The notes beneath the pieces were generated by a model that was not told where the DNA came from, made no database searches, and saw only the letters and a list, made by a program, of their open reading frames with translations. Made by a program: the position numbers and the translations under genes. From positions 1 through 64,000 of the forward strand of contig JAJPKP010000034.1 in NCBI GenBank assembly GCA_021323675.1: a stretch of 64,000 nt of DNA, read 5' to 3'. Positions 38,017 through 46,319 of the stretch are shown here, piece after piece (positions within the stretch are counted from its first letter, which is position 1; every line of letters starts with the position of its first letter). This DNA comes from Pseudomonadota bacterium. Its GTDB lineage: Bacteria > Desulfobacterota > Binatia > Binatales > Binataceae.

Positions 38017-38216
38017 GCAGACTCCGTGTCGGCCGAAAGTGGATGCGACAATGGCTTTGCCCTTGCCTTTCCTCTTTTCGCCATCAGATTTATGAATGTC
38101 GCGGCCAGTGCCCGGGATTGCCCTGCTGTAGCAAAAAGACCCATTCATGTTCGGCGGGCGGGGTGCTTTTCTCCAGCCATTCACTCGTCGCGGTTTTCAC
38201 GGCGAGCGATTTCCGC

Positions 38217-38232
38217 TTGGCACGAAACCTGC
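38217..38232 (+). promoter_or_regulatory. Sigma-54 promoter reading into the efflux operon
   Basis: TTGGCACGAAACCTGC matches the sigma-54 consensus TTGGCACG-N4-TTGC at all but one position (C for the first T of the -12 element). Transcription would begin near 38244, leaving a leader of about 110 nt before the TolC-family gene. Confidence 0.75.
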
Positions 38233-38352
38233 CGTCTATGCTGCCAGAGGCAGTCGTCTGCCTTAGGTACTCGAGGAGCCAAATCAGAAATTCATAGATT
38301 GAAGGAATCGAGGTAGCCAAAACTGAACCTAAGGGAAGTCGCAATCGGGCGT

Positions 38353-39591
38353 GTGGCCCTGCTCTTCGGCGCCATCTTGACCGTAATGACGATTGTTCCC
38401 CCTCCTTCGTTGGCGCAGGCAGCCGACCGGGAGGTCACGGTCGAAGAGGCGGTCGCGATTGCACTGGAGAACAATCCTGATTACGCGGCGGCCGCCCGCG
38501 AGCTGATTGTCGCGCGGTCCGAGCTCGAACGCGCGAACTACATCAGCCAGTTCAACCCCGAACTGAACAGTTCGGGCGACTACAAGTCGCGCGCGGACCG
38601 TTCGAATACGCAGGACTGGCGGGTCGGCATTTCACAGCAATTGGAAATTTTCGGCCAGCCCGCGCTGCGCCGACAATCGGCCAGATACGGTCTGGAGAGA
38701 ACCGCCGCCGATATACGCAATCAGGCGCGGCTTCTCGCGGCCGCGGTCAAGATGACCTTCTATGAATCGATCCGCTCCCGCAGCGAAACCGATCTGTTGG
38801 CCGAGTTGGCCGACCTCGATCGCAAGCTCAATGAAGCGGGGCAGGCGCGGCTCAACGCTGGCGAGATCTCGCAAATCGACGCGAATCTCGCGCGAGTCCG
38901 CTATGGCGAGAGCGAGCGGGCCCTGATCGAAAGCCGCGAACGCTATCGCCTCGAACGCTCCAGCCTCGGCAGGCTGCTTGGCGAGGCGGCCGGCCCCGAG
39001 CCGGAGCCCCGCGGCGCCATGACCATCGAGCCTCTGCACATCGACTCGAGCCATCTGCTGGAACTCGCCAAGCGCAATCGTCCCGACTACCAGGCGGCGC
39101 AACTCGAAGTGGCGCGGCTTAAGAACGAGGCGCTGCTCAACGAAAAGCTGGTGTTGCCGAATCCGACCATCGGCGCTTTCGGCGCCCACGAAAACAACAC
39201 CGAACATTTTGCCGGAATTACCCTCGGCTTCCCCATCCCCCTGTTCAACCGCCGCCAGGCCGAGGCTACCGCGATCGCGGGCAGGCTGGCGCAGGCGAAG
39301 GATCGCCAGCGAGCCATCGAACTGGACCTCGAACGCGAAGTGCGCGATGCGTGGCAGCGCTACACGAGCGCGCTTGCGGTAGTAACAGTCAATCAGCGGG
39401 AGGTTGTGCAGCCCGCGCGCGAGAGCTTCGACCTCCTCGGAGCTGCCTTCGATGCGGGCAAGCTTGACCTGCTCCAGTTGTCCGTCGCGGAACGGCAGGC
39501 CTTTGAAGCGCGGATGGGTTATGTGCGCGCATGGTTCGATCTGATGGCCGCCAAGGTCGCGCTGGAACTCGCGGTAGGAGGCGAGACGTGA
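38353..39591 (+). CDS. TolC-family outer-membrane efflux protein (CzcC-like)
   Basis: A 412-residue product with a signal peptide (ALLFGAILTVMTIVPPPSLAQA, in part) and the two helical outer-membrane-factor repeats. Typical segments are NPELNSSGDYKSR, RLNAGEISQIDANLARVRYG and GAFDAGKLDLLQLSVAERQAF-like (AAFDAGKLDLLQ). It is the outer-membrane channel of the tripartite pump encoded with the next two genes. The start is GTG 38353; no strong ribosome binding site is visible, and the leader runs from a sigma-54 promoter. It overlaps the adaptor gene as GTGA. Confidence 0.9.
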   Translation: MALLFGAILTVMTIVPPPSLAQAADREVTVEEAVAIALENNPDYAAAARELIVARSELERANYISQFNPELNSSGDYKSRADRSNTQDWRVGISQQLEIFGQPALRRQSARYGLERTAADIRNQARLLAAAVKMTFYESIRSRSETDLLAELADLDRKLNEAGQARLNAGEISQIDANLARVRYGESERALIESRERYRLERSSLGRLLGEAAGPEPEPRGAMTIEPLHIDSSHLLELAKRNRPDYQAAQLEVARLKNEALLNEKLVLPNPTIGAFGAHENNTEHFAGITLGFPIPLFNRRQAEATAIAGRLAQAKDRQRAIELDLEREVRDAWQRYTSALAVVTVNQREVVQPARESFDLLGAAFDAGKLDLLQLSVAERQAFEARMGYVRAWFDLMAAKVALELAVGGET

Positions 39592-40730
39592 AAATCGGGT
39601 TGTGGGTGATAATCGCCGCGATCGTCCTGCCTCTGCGGTGGGCCGCCCTCGCACGCGCCCAGCAGCAGGCCGACGATCGAATCGTCAAGCTGGCCGCGGG
39701 TTCCGATGCCGCCAACGAAATCGCGCTGAGCGCGGTAACAAGAAAGCAAATCACCGGCGAAATCAGCGCCAACGCCACCGTCGAACCGGATGCCGATGCG
39801 GTCGCTTACATAACGACTCGCATTCCCGCCCGGGTTGTGAAGCTGGTCGCCAGCCTCGGTCAGCAGGTTCGAGCCGGGCAGCCGCTGGTGATTTTGAGCA
39901 GCGAAGAGCTTGGCCGCACAAAAGCCGAATATCTCAAGACCAAATCACTCGAAAGCATCGCCGAGCAGGATCTCAAGCGCGAAGAAGACCTGTACGCGAA
40001 AAAGATCGTTCCCTTGAAGGACGTCCTCGATGCTCGCGCGGCGCGCGACACCGCCCTCGCACAGTTCAAGGCCGCGCGCGAGACGCTGCGTCTCCTTCTC
40101 CCGCCGGGCGATCTCGAACATCTGAACTGGTCCGAGAGCGGGCGCGCATTGTCGGAGTTTCCGTTGACCTCGCCGATCGACGGGACGCTGGTGAAACGCC
40201 AACTCACCATCGGCACGATGATCGATCGCAGCGACGACAATCCGCTGATCGTGATCAACCTCGACCGCGTTTGGGTGATGGCGGCGGTCTTCGAGCACGA
40301 CCTGGCCGGATTGCAGACCGGCGAGAAGGCGTCCGTCACGGTCGAGGCCTACCCCGGCCGCTCCTTTATCGGCAAGGTCACGTACGTGGGCAGCGAGATC
40401 GATCGCGCCAACCGGACCGTGCAGGCGCGGATCGAAGTTCCCAATCCCGATCATGTGCTGAAACCGGGGATGTTCGCACACGCGGCGATCGAAGTGAGCG
40501 AGGCGCGCCGCGTGCTGGTGGCTCCCGAGTCGGCCATCTTCGATGTCGGCCGCGAAAAGGTCGCGTTCGTATCAATCGGCAACGGAGAATACGCGGCGCG
40601 GCGCGTCGAGTTGGGAGTCGCGGCGGGAGGCTTTGTCGAGGTTGTGTCGGGCCTGCGCGAGGGCGACCGCGTCGTCAGCCGCGGCGGGCTGGTTTTGAAA
40701 ACTCTGCTGACCAATAGAACGGCGGGTTGA
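39588..40730 (+). CDS. RND efflux periplasmic adaptor (CzcB/CusB-like)
   Basis: A 380-residue membrane-fusion protein linking the inner-membrane pump to the outer-membrane channel. It has an N-terminal signal (VKIGLWVIIAAIVLPLRWA), a lipoyl-like domain (ITTRIPARVVKLVASLGQQVRAGQPL in part), a coiled-coil hairpin with YLKTKSLESIAEQDLKREEDL, and a C-terminal barrel with VVSGLREGDRVVSRGGL. GTG 39588 overlaps the previous stop and has GGAGG just upstream. It is one base upstream of the pump gene. Confidence 0.9.
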   Translation: MKIGLWVIIAAIVLPLRWAALARAQQQADDRIVKLAAGSDAANEIALSAVTRKQITGEISANATVEPDADAVAYITTRIPARVVKLVASLGQQVRAGQPLVILSSEELGRTKAEYLKTKSLESIAEQDLKREEDLYAKKIVPLKDVLDARAARDTALAQFKAARETLRLLLPPGDLEHLNWSESGRALSEFPLTSPIDGTLVKRQLTIGTMIDRSDDNPLIVINLDRVWVMAAVFEHDLAGLQTGEKASVTVEAYPGRSFIGKVTYVGSEIDRANRTVQARIEVPNPDHVLKPGMFAHAAIEVSEARRVLVAPESAIFDVGREKVAFVSIGNGEYAARRVELGVAAGGFVEVVSGLREGDRVVSRGGLVLKTLLTNRTAG

Positions 40731-40731
40731 G

Positions 40732-43700
40732 ATGTCGCGGCGTATCTTTGAAGCGGCATTGGAAAACCGCCTGATGACCATAATCCTGGTCATCGTGTTT
40801 TGCGCGATCGGCATCCGCGCGATGAAGGCGCTTCCGATCGACGCCTCGCCCGATGTAACCCCCAACGTCGTCCAAATCGTCACCGACGCTCCCGGGCTGG
40901 GAGCGGTCGAGGTCGAGAAACTCATCACCTTTCCGGTGGAAGTTTCGATGCGCGGTCTGCCGGGAATTTCCGAAATCCGCTCGATATCGCGATTCGGGCT
41001 CTCTTCCGTGTCCGTTTACTTCGATGAACATCTCGACATCTACTTCGTTCGCCGGCTGGTGATGGAGCGATTGCCGGCGGCCGCTTCGATGATCCCCAAA
41101 GGATATGGACCGCCCGAGATGACTCCGGTATCGACGACGCTGGGCGAGATCTTTCAGTTCCGCGTGGTCGATCCGCATCGCTCCCTGATGGAGCTGCGGT
41201 CGATCCTGGACTGGCAGATCGCGCCGCGCCTCAAGGAAGTTCCCGGCGTTGTGGAAGTGAATTCCTACGGCGGCGAGCTCAAGACCTACGAAGTTGAGCT
41301 TCGCCCCGACGCGCTCGTTTCTTACGGACTCAAGCTGCAGGACGTATTTCAGGCGCTGGAGCGCAACAACCTGAGCGCGGGCGGCGGCTACATCGTAAAA
41401 AACGGCGAGCAGGAAGTGATTCGCGGCACCGGGCTGATAACCAGCCTGGCGGACGTCGACAAGGTGATCGTCGGGACCCGCGGCGGAATGCCAATCTACG
41501 TGCGCAATCTCGGCAACGTCGCGTTTGCGCCGATGCTGCGGCAGGGCGCGGTAACCTGGGACGGCAAAGGCGAAACCGTCGCGGGCGTGGCGATGCTGCT
41601 GATCGGGCAGAATGCGCGCACGGTCGTCGATGGAATCAAGGCCAAGCTCAAGCAGATCGAGCCCACTCTGCCGGCCGGGGTGAAGATCGTTCCTTATTAC
41701 GATCGATCGGACCTGATTCGCCGCACGATCGACACCGTCAGCCACAACCTTGCCGAAGGCGCGATCCTCGTTACGCTTCTGCTGTTTCTTTTTCTCGGCG
41801 ACATTCGCGCCAGCCTGATCGTCGCCTCGGTCATCCCGCTTTCGATGCTGGCGGCGTTCATGGGAATGAACGAGATGGGAGTGTCGGGAAACCTGATGAG
41901 CCTCGGCGCGATCGACTTCGGCCTGATTGTGGACGGGTCGGTGGTGATGATCGAAAACATCTTCCATCGCATGGCGCGCGAGGGCGACTCGCGGCAATCG
42001 ACCGCGCATATCGTATTCGAGGCCGGGCGCGAGGTCCTGCGTCCGATCGTGTTCGCGATCGGCATCATCATCGTCGTGTACCTGCCAATCCTCACCTTCG
42101 AGAATGTCGAGGGTAAGATGTTCCGTCCGATGGCGCTGACGGTGATCTTCGCGCTGGCGGGTTCGCTGCTGTTCGCGCTGACTTACGTGCCGGTGATGGC
42201 GTCGGTTTTTCTTCGCAAGCCAACCAAAGGGGAACCGTGGCTCGCGCGCCAGGCCGATCGCATTCACGAACGGCTTCGCCAATTCTCCCTGACCCAGCCG
42301 AAGCGAATCATCGCCGCCACGCTTGCGGTGCTGGTGCTCAGCTTCGCGATCGCGCCGTTTCTCGGAACCGAGTTCGTGCCGACCCTCGATGAAGGGACCC
42401 TGAATCTGGACGTGATGGAAGCGCCCAGCATCTCGCTTGAGGACGCAATCAAGACTTCATCGGCGGCGGAAAAGGCGATGCTTGAGCTGCCGGAAGTCGA
42501 GCACGTGTTGAGCAGAATCGGACGCCCCGAGATTGCGACCGATACCCTGGGACCCGACGAAGCAGACGTCTACGTTTTTCTCAAACCCAAAAGCCAATGG
42601 CGAGTGCATAGCCGCGAAGAGCTGATCGCTGAAATCACCAGCAAGCTGCGGCAGCGGGTGCCGCAGATGAGCTTCGGCTTTTCGCAACCCATCGAATCCC
42701 GCGTCAACGACGTGATCGCGGGCGTCAAGGGTGATGTCGCAGTCCGGATCTACGGCGACAACATGGAGAAGATGCTCGACCTGGGCGCCCAGATTCGCGC
42801 CATCATCTCAGGCATCCCGGGCGCCGCGGACCTCAAGATGATCCCGCGTTCCGGGCTGCCGTCTCTCGCTATAGAAGTGGATCGCGCCCGGGTCGCCCGC
42901 TACGGCATAAACGCTGAAGACGTGCTCGATGCGGTCGAGACGATCGGAGGACACGTAGTCGGCCAGGTGGTCGAGGGGCAGGCGCGCTATCCTCTGCAAG
43001 TGAGATTCGACAAGGCCGACCGCAGCGACCAGGAGCAAATCGAGGACATCAAGGTTGCCATGCCGGGAGGAACGCAAATCCCTCTGGCCCAGCTTGCCAA
43101 TTTCAAATCGTCGGAAGGGCCGGTCTCGATCTGGCGAAAGAACCTCACCAGGCAGGTTACGGTCGCGGCAAATGTGCGCGGTACCGACCTCGGAAGTTTC
43201 GTTTCCAGCGCGAAGAGCGCGATCGAGAAGGGAATTCAACTGCCGCATGGATGGTGGATCGAATGGGGCGGGCAGTACGAAAACCTCTCCCGCGCGTCGC
43301 AGCGGCTGATGATCCTGGTCCCGGCTTCGCTCCTGCTGATACTGGTCCTGCTTTACAACACGTTCTCGTCGATGCGCATGGCGCTGCTGATTTTTGGCAA
43401 CGTGCTGCTCGGCGCCAGCGGAGGAATCTTCGCGCTGTTCGCTCGGCGGCTCACGTTTTCGATTACCGCCGGCGTCGGCTTCATCACGCTGTTCGGTGTT
43501 TCGGTGCTGAACGGCGTCGTGCTGGTCTCGGAAATCGTGCGGCTGCATCAGTCGGGCAAGCCCGTCGATGAAGCGCTGGGCCAGGCATCGCGCGACCGCC
43601 TGCGGCCGATCTTGATGGCATCGATGGTCGCGCTGTTCGGATTTATCCCGATGGCGCTATCGACGGGTGATGGCGCCGAAGTGCAGCGTCCGCTCGCTAC

Positions 43701-43812
43701 CGTAGTGATTGGCGGACTGCTGACTTCGACGCCATTTACGCTCTATGTTCTGCCGCTGCTCTACAGGTGGATCGTTCCGGCCGATTCCGGGAGCGCCGCG
43801 GCTTCGGAGTAG
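40732..43812 (+). CDS. Heavy-metal RND efflux pump (CzcA-like)
   Basis: A 1026-residue inner-membrane pump with 12 membrane helices and two large periplasmic loops. The helix-4 motif reads IDFGLIVDGSVVMIENI, containing the two Asp and one Glu at the spacing D-x5-D-x6-E used by CzcA-type zinc, cobalt and cadmium pumps. The start shows DVTPNVVQIVTDAPG and EVEKLITFPVE, typical of the HME family. Only the length of the periplasmic loops and residue context could separate CzcA from CusA or CnrA; I favour divalent metals. It is one base downstream of the adaptor stop. Confidence 0.92.
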   Translation: MSRRIFEAALENRLMTIILVIVFCAIGIRAMKALPIDASPDVTPNVVQIVTDAPGLGAVEVEKLITFPVEVSMRGLPGISEIRSISRFGLSSVSVYFDEHLDIYFVRRLVMERLPAAASMIPKGYGPPEMTPVSTTLGEIFQFRVVDPHRSLMELRSILDWQIAPRLKEVPGVVEVNSYGGELKTYEVELRPDALVSYGLKLQDVFQALERNNLSAGGGYIVKNGEQEVIRGTGLITSLADVDKVIVGTRGGMPIYVRNLGNVAFAPMLRQGAVTWDGKGETVAGVAMLLIGQNARTVVDGIKAKLKQIEPTLPAGVKIVPYYDRSDLIRRTIDTVSHNLAEGAILVTLLLFLFLGDIRASLIVASVIPLSMLAAFMGMNEMGVSGNLMSLGAIDFGLIVDGSVVMIENIFHRMAREGDSRQSTAHIVFEAGREVLRPIVFAIGIIIVVYLPILTFENVEGKMFRPMALTVIFALAGSLLFALTYVPVMASVFLRKPTKGEPWLARQADRIHERLRQFSLTQPKRIIAATLAVLVLSFAIAPFLGTEFVPTLDEGTLNLDVMEAPSISLEDAIKTSSAAEKAMLELPEVEHVLSRIGRPEIATDTLGPDEADVYVFLKPKSQWRVHSREELIAEITSKLRQRVPQMSFGFSQPIESRVNDVIAGVKGDVAVRIYGDNMEKMLDLGAQIRAIISGIPGAADLKMIPRSGLPSLAIEVDRARVARYGINAEDVLDAVETIGGHVVGQVVEGQARYPLQVRFDKADRSDQEQIEDIKVAMPGGTQIPLAQLANFKSSEGPVSIWRKNLTRQVTVAANVRGTDLGSFVSSAKSAIEKGIQLPHGWWIEWGGQYENLSRASQRLMILVPASLLLILVLLYNTFSSMRMALLIFGNVLLGASGGIFALFARRLTFSITAGVGFITLFGVSVLNGVVLVSEIVRLHQSGKPVDEALGQASRDRLRPILMASMVALFGFIPMALSTGDGAEVQRPLATVVIGGLLTSTPFTLYVLPLLYRWIVPADSGSAAASE

Positions 43813-43818
43813 TCGCCC

Positions 43819-46296
43819 CTACTTCACGGTGACCTTGCTCAACGTAACCGGCAGCCCGGTAACTTCGATTATTCCGCCCTCGCCATCCTGGACGTTCACG
43901 GAACCTTGAGAGAGTGACAACGTGGAAGCGGTGCCCGGCGATCCGCCGCCACCGCTGCTTCCGCCGCAGCTCGATGCGACCACGCCCAACGTCAGGCAAA
44001 GTGCCATCATCGCGATGGCGTACGCGGGACGCCGCCGCCATCCCGCCATCGCAACGAGCGCGGCCGCCGCTAGCATCGCGACAACTCCGCCGGCGCCAAA
44101 GCCGCCACCCCCGTTCCGGCGAGAATCGAACAACGAACCAATCGCCGACGAGCTTCCGCCAGCCGCACTCACGGTCAGAGTGACTTGGGCGGACTGGCCG
44201 GAAGGTATGACAAGCGGTGAAGGAAAGGTAAGCAGCGTCTGTGATGAAGGAGTCGCGGTTGCGGTCTGCGTGACTCCCGCCGCTGTCGCGGCGGCCTGAA
44301 GCGAAGAGAGCGGCCCGGATGCCGTCAGGTCGACCGTGATGCTCGCAAGCTGCAGCGGATCCGCGGTGGTATTGGCGATCGAGAAAGTCCCGGCCTGCGC
44401 GGATGCTCCGGGCGCGACCTTGACGTTCACGGCTTGCTGCGCGGTAAGAGCCGCTCCGGGGAATGCCGCAACCAGCAGCGCGATGTCCGGGCTGCCCCAT
44501 CCCGTAACCAGGTCGTAACCGGGACCCGCGCTGAAACCGGGAATGCCGTTGTCGTCGTTGTTTCCTTCGGTTATGTCGTGCAAGCCGGACGATGCGGACT
44601 GCAGATTTCCCAGTTCATACAGGCGGGGATTGATGTTGCCAAGGCGCGTAACGCCTTGCGACTGTGCGATCAACCTCGAGATGCCGGCCCACATCGGGCT
44701 GGAGATACTGGTGCCCCCGGTCGCCACCAGGGAAGGCGAAGAGGAACCCGAGGTCTGGCTATAGACGAAAAATCCCGGCGCGCTCCCATCCGCGCCCATC
44801 GAGATGTCCGGGATATCACGCGCTCCGTCTTCGGGCACGTTCAACCCTGTTTGCCACGCCGGCTTTGGGAAGACCACGCTTTTTCCTCCTCCGCTTGCGT
44901 CCTTGGCCGGACAGTTGTGCGCCTTGCTTTCACCCTTGTTCCAGGCAACTTCGAGATTGTCGGTAATCACGCTCACATCGTTGCCGGCTGAATTGTAAAC
45001 CGGGTTGAACTGGGTGCCGCCGACCGAGGTCAAAAACGGGCTCGCCGCTTCCTCATCGACGCTCGGCTGCGAGCCGGTCGCACTCGCCGACAGCCCGCAC
45101 TGTGACTGGTCGAAGATCGGAGGAATCGGAATGACATTTCCGCAAGTCCAGTTTGCGCCGTAGTCGCCCGACGAATGGAAAATCGTCTGGCCCTGCGCCA
45201 CCGCCTGCTGGAGCACAGAGTTGTACACGTTGATGGTCGGGACGTCGGGACAGGTATCTTCGGTGCTGCTGCTGATTGCGCCGCAGACGTTGTCATCCAC
45301 GGCCTTGGTTATCGCGTCGAGATAGGGAGTGGACGTCGCCGAGGAGTCGGCGAGGTAAAAGTAGATCGGAGTGTTGGGCGAGACGGCATGGACCCATTCC
45401 ACGTCGAGCGCCGGCTCGTTGTCGCTGGGCAGTCCCGGGTTGCTTCCGTTCACGAGGAACTTTTTGAGGGTGACCGGCGGCAAATTGAATTGCCCGGTAA
45501 AGTCTGCAAGCGCGCTGTCCGTGACGTCGCCCTGCTCCGGCAGGCCGACGCAGTCGGGCGCACCCGTACCCTTGTTGCCGGCGTTCAGCACCGAAGTCTC
45601 GTCATAAAAGAGATACAGATCCGAGGGGGCGAAATTGGGTCCCTGGCCGTTAACTATTGCGTCATTGAAGAGCGATGTCCCCTTGCGCGCGCGAGCCGTT
45701 TTGCGGCCTTGCGATTCAGACGAGGACGGTGTGGGCATCTTCGTCAATCCGATAATCGCCTGGATAGTCGGCGCGATCTGAGCCGGAACCATCGGATCGG
45801 AGGTGTTCACATAGCTGCCGCTTCCGTCGGTGAGGATCGACGTTCCAAACGCCTGCCTGACGGTCGCTACAGTGCCGGTGAATCCCACGCGTCTGGTCCT
45901 CTGGTTGGTCGAGGTGACGGTGAAACCCTGAGATGTAAGCCACGAAGCGACGGTCGTCATCTGCTGCGCGGTGGGTCCGAACCGCGCGACGAATTGATCG
46001 GTGGTAAGCCACTTGTGATAGTTCGGCGAATGGCGGTTCTGCAGGTCGGCCTCGAGCTGATCGAGCTCGGCAGTGTTGCGCAGCGCCAGCACGGCGTAGA
46101 GCTGCATCTGCTTGCTGTCCGCCGCCGCCTGCCATCCTTGCGCAATCGTGGCCGAGTGATTTCCGGAAATTGGCGCCATGTTCTGGGCGATAGCTGCGCG
46201 GGGTGCAAGGCCGCAGCCTACTATTGCGGCGGCCAACACATTTCTGAGGATTACCGCGCATCGCGCGATGTTCGGGAAACGATCTGATAATGGCAT
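43819..46296 (-). CDS. S53 peptidase (sedolisin/kumamolisin type) with pro-domain
   Basis: Sedolisins are secreted serine-carboxyl proteases active at acid pH. The 825-residue product has a signal peptide, a pro-domain with HSPNYHKWLTTDQFVARFGP, and the catalytic domain: Glu and Asp in NEPALDVEWVHAVSP, the oxyanion Asp in FHSSGDYGANW, the nucleophile Ser in GGTSISSPMWAG, and the calcium-site region PGYDLVTGWGSPD. After it comes a beta domain, a hydrophobic segment (GVVAMLAAAALVAMAGWRRR) and a second hydrophobic stretch leading to VASSCGGSSGGGG and a short beta tail. It is followed downstream on the other strand only by the RND operon, whose stop is 6 bases away. Confidence 0.9.
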   Translation of the reverse strand: MPLSDRFPNIARCAVILRNVLAAAIVGCGLAPRAAIAQNMAPISGNHSATIAQGWQAAADSKQMQLYAVLALRNTAELDQLEADLQNRHSPNYHKWLTTDQFVARFGPTAQQMTTVASWLTSQGFTVTSTNQRTRRVGFTGTVATVRQAFGTSILTDGSGSYVNTSDPMVPAQIAPTIQAIIGLTKMPTPSSSESQGRKTARARKGTSLFNDAIVNGQGPNFAPSDLYLFYDETSVLNAGNKGTGAPDCVGLPEQGDVTDSALADFTGQFNLPPVTLKKFLVNGSNPGLPSDNEPALDVEWVHAVSPNTPIYFYLADSSATSTPYLDAITKAVDDNVCGAISSSTEDTCPDVPTINVYNSVLQQAVAQGQTIFHSSGDYGANWTCGNVIPIPPIFDQSQCGLSASATGSQPSVDEEAASPFLTSVGGTQFNPVYNSAGNDVSVITDNLEVAWNKGESKAHNCPAKDASGGGKSVVFPKPAWQTGLNVPEDGARDIPDISMGADGSAPGFFVYSQTSGSSSPSLVATGGTSISSPMWAGISRLIAQSQGVTRLGNINPRLYELGNLQSASSGLHDITEGNNDDNGIPGFSAGPGYDLVTGWGSPDIALLVAAFPGAALTAQQAVNVKVAPGASAQAGTFSIANTTADPLQLASITVDLTASGPLSSLQAAATAAGVTQTATATPSSQTLLTFPSPLVIPSGQSAQVTLTVSAAGGSSSAIGSLFDSRRNGGGGFGAGGVVAMLAAAALVAMAGWRRRPAYAIAMMALCLTLGVVASSCGGSSGGGGSPGTASTLSLSQGSVNVQDGEGGIIEVTGLPVTLSKVTVK

Positions 46297-46319
46297 TAGT
46301 TTGCCTCTCGCGGTCTAAC

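Larger units (their letters stand above)
37928..38352. other. Intergenic control region of a divergent sigma-54 regulon
   Basis: No convincing gene is present; the short frames across it have no family content and disagree in strand. The region is visibly less GC-rich than its neighbours. It carries a sigma-54 promoter on each strand about 200 bp apart. Between them lie CATTCA-type elements: TGAATG at 38093-38098 and CATTCA at 38142-38147 and 38178-38183, the last two within longer CCATTCA matches. These are candidate activator sites, not proven. Confidence 0.7.

Noticed and set aside
37998..38316. Short reading frames between the kinase and efflux operons
   Set aside because: They disagree in strand, have no recognisable content, and the region carries regulatory signals instead.
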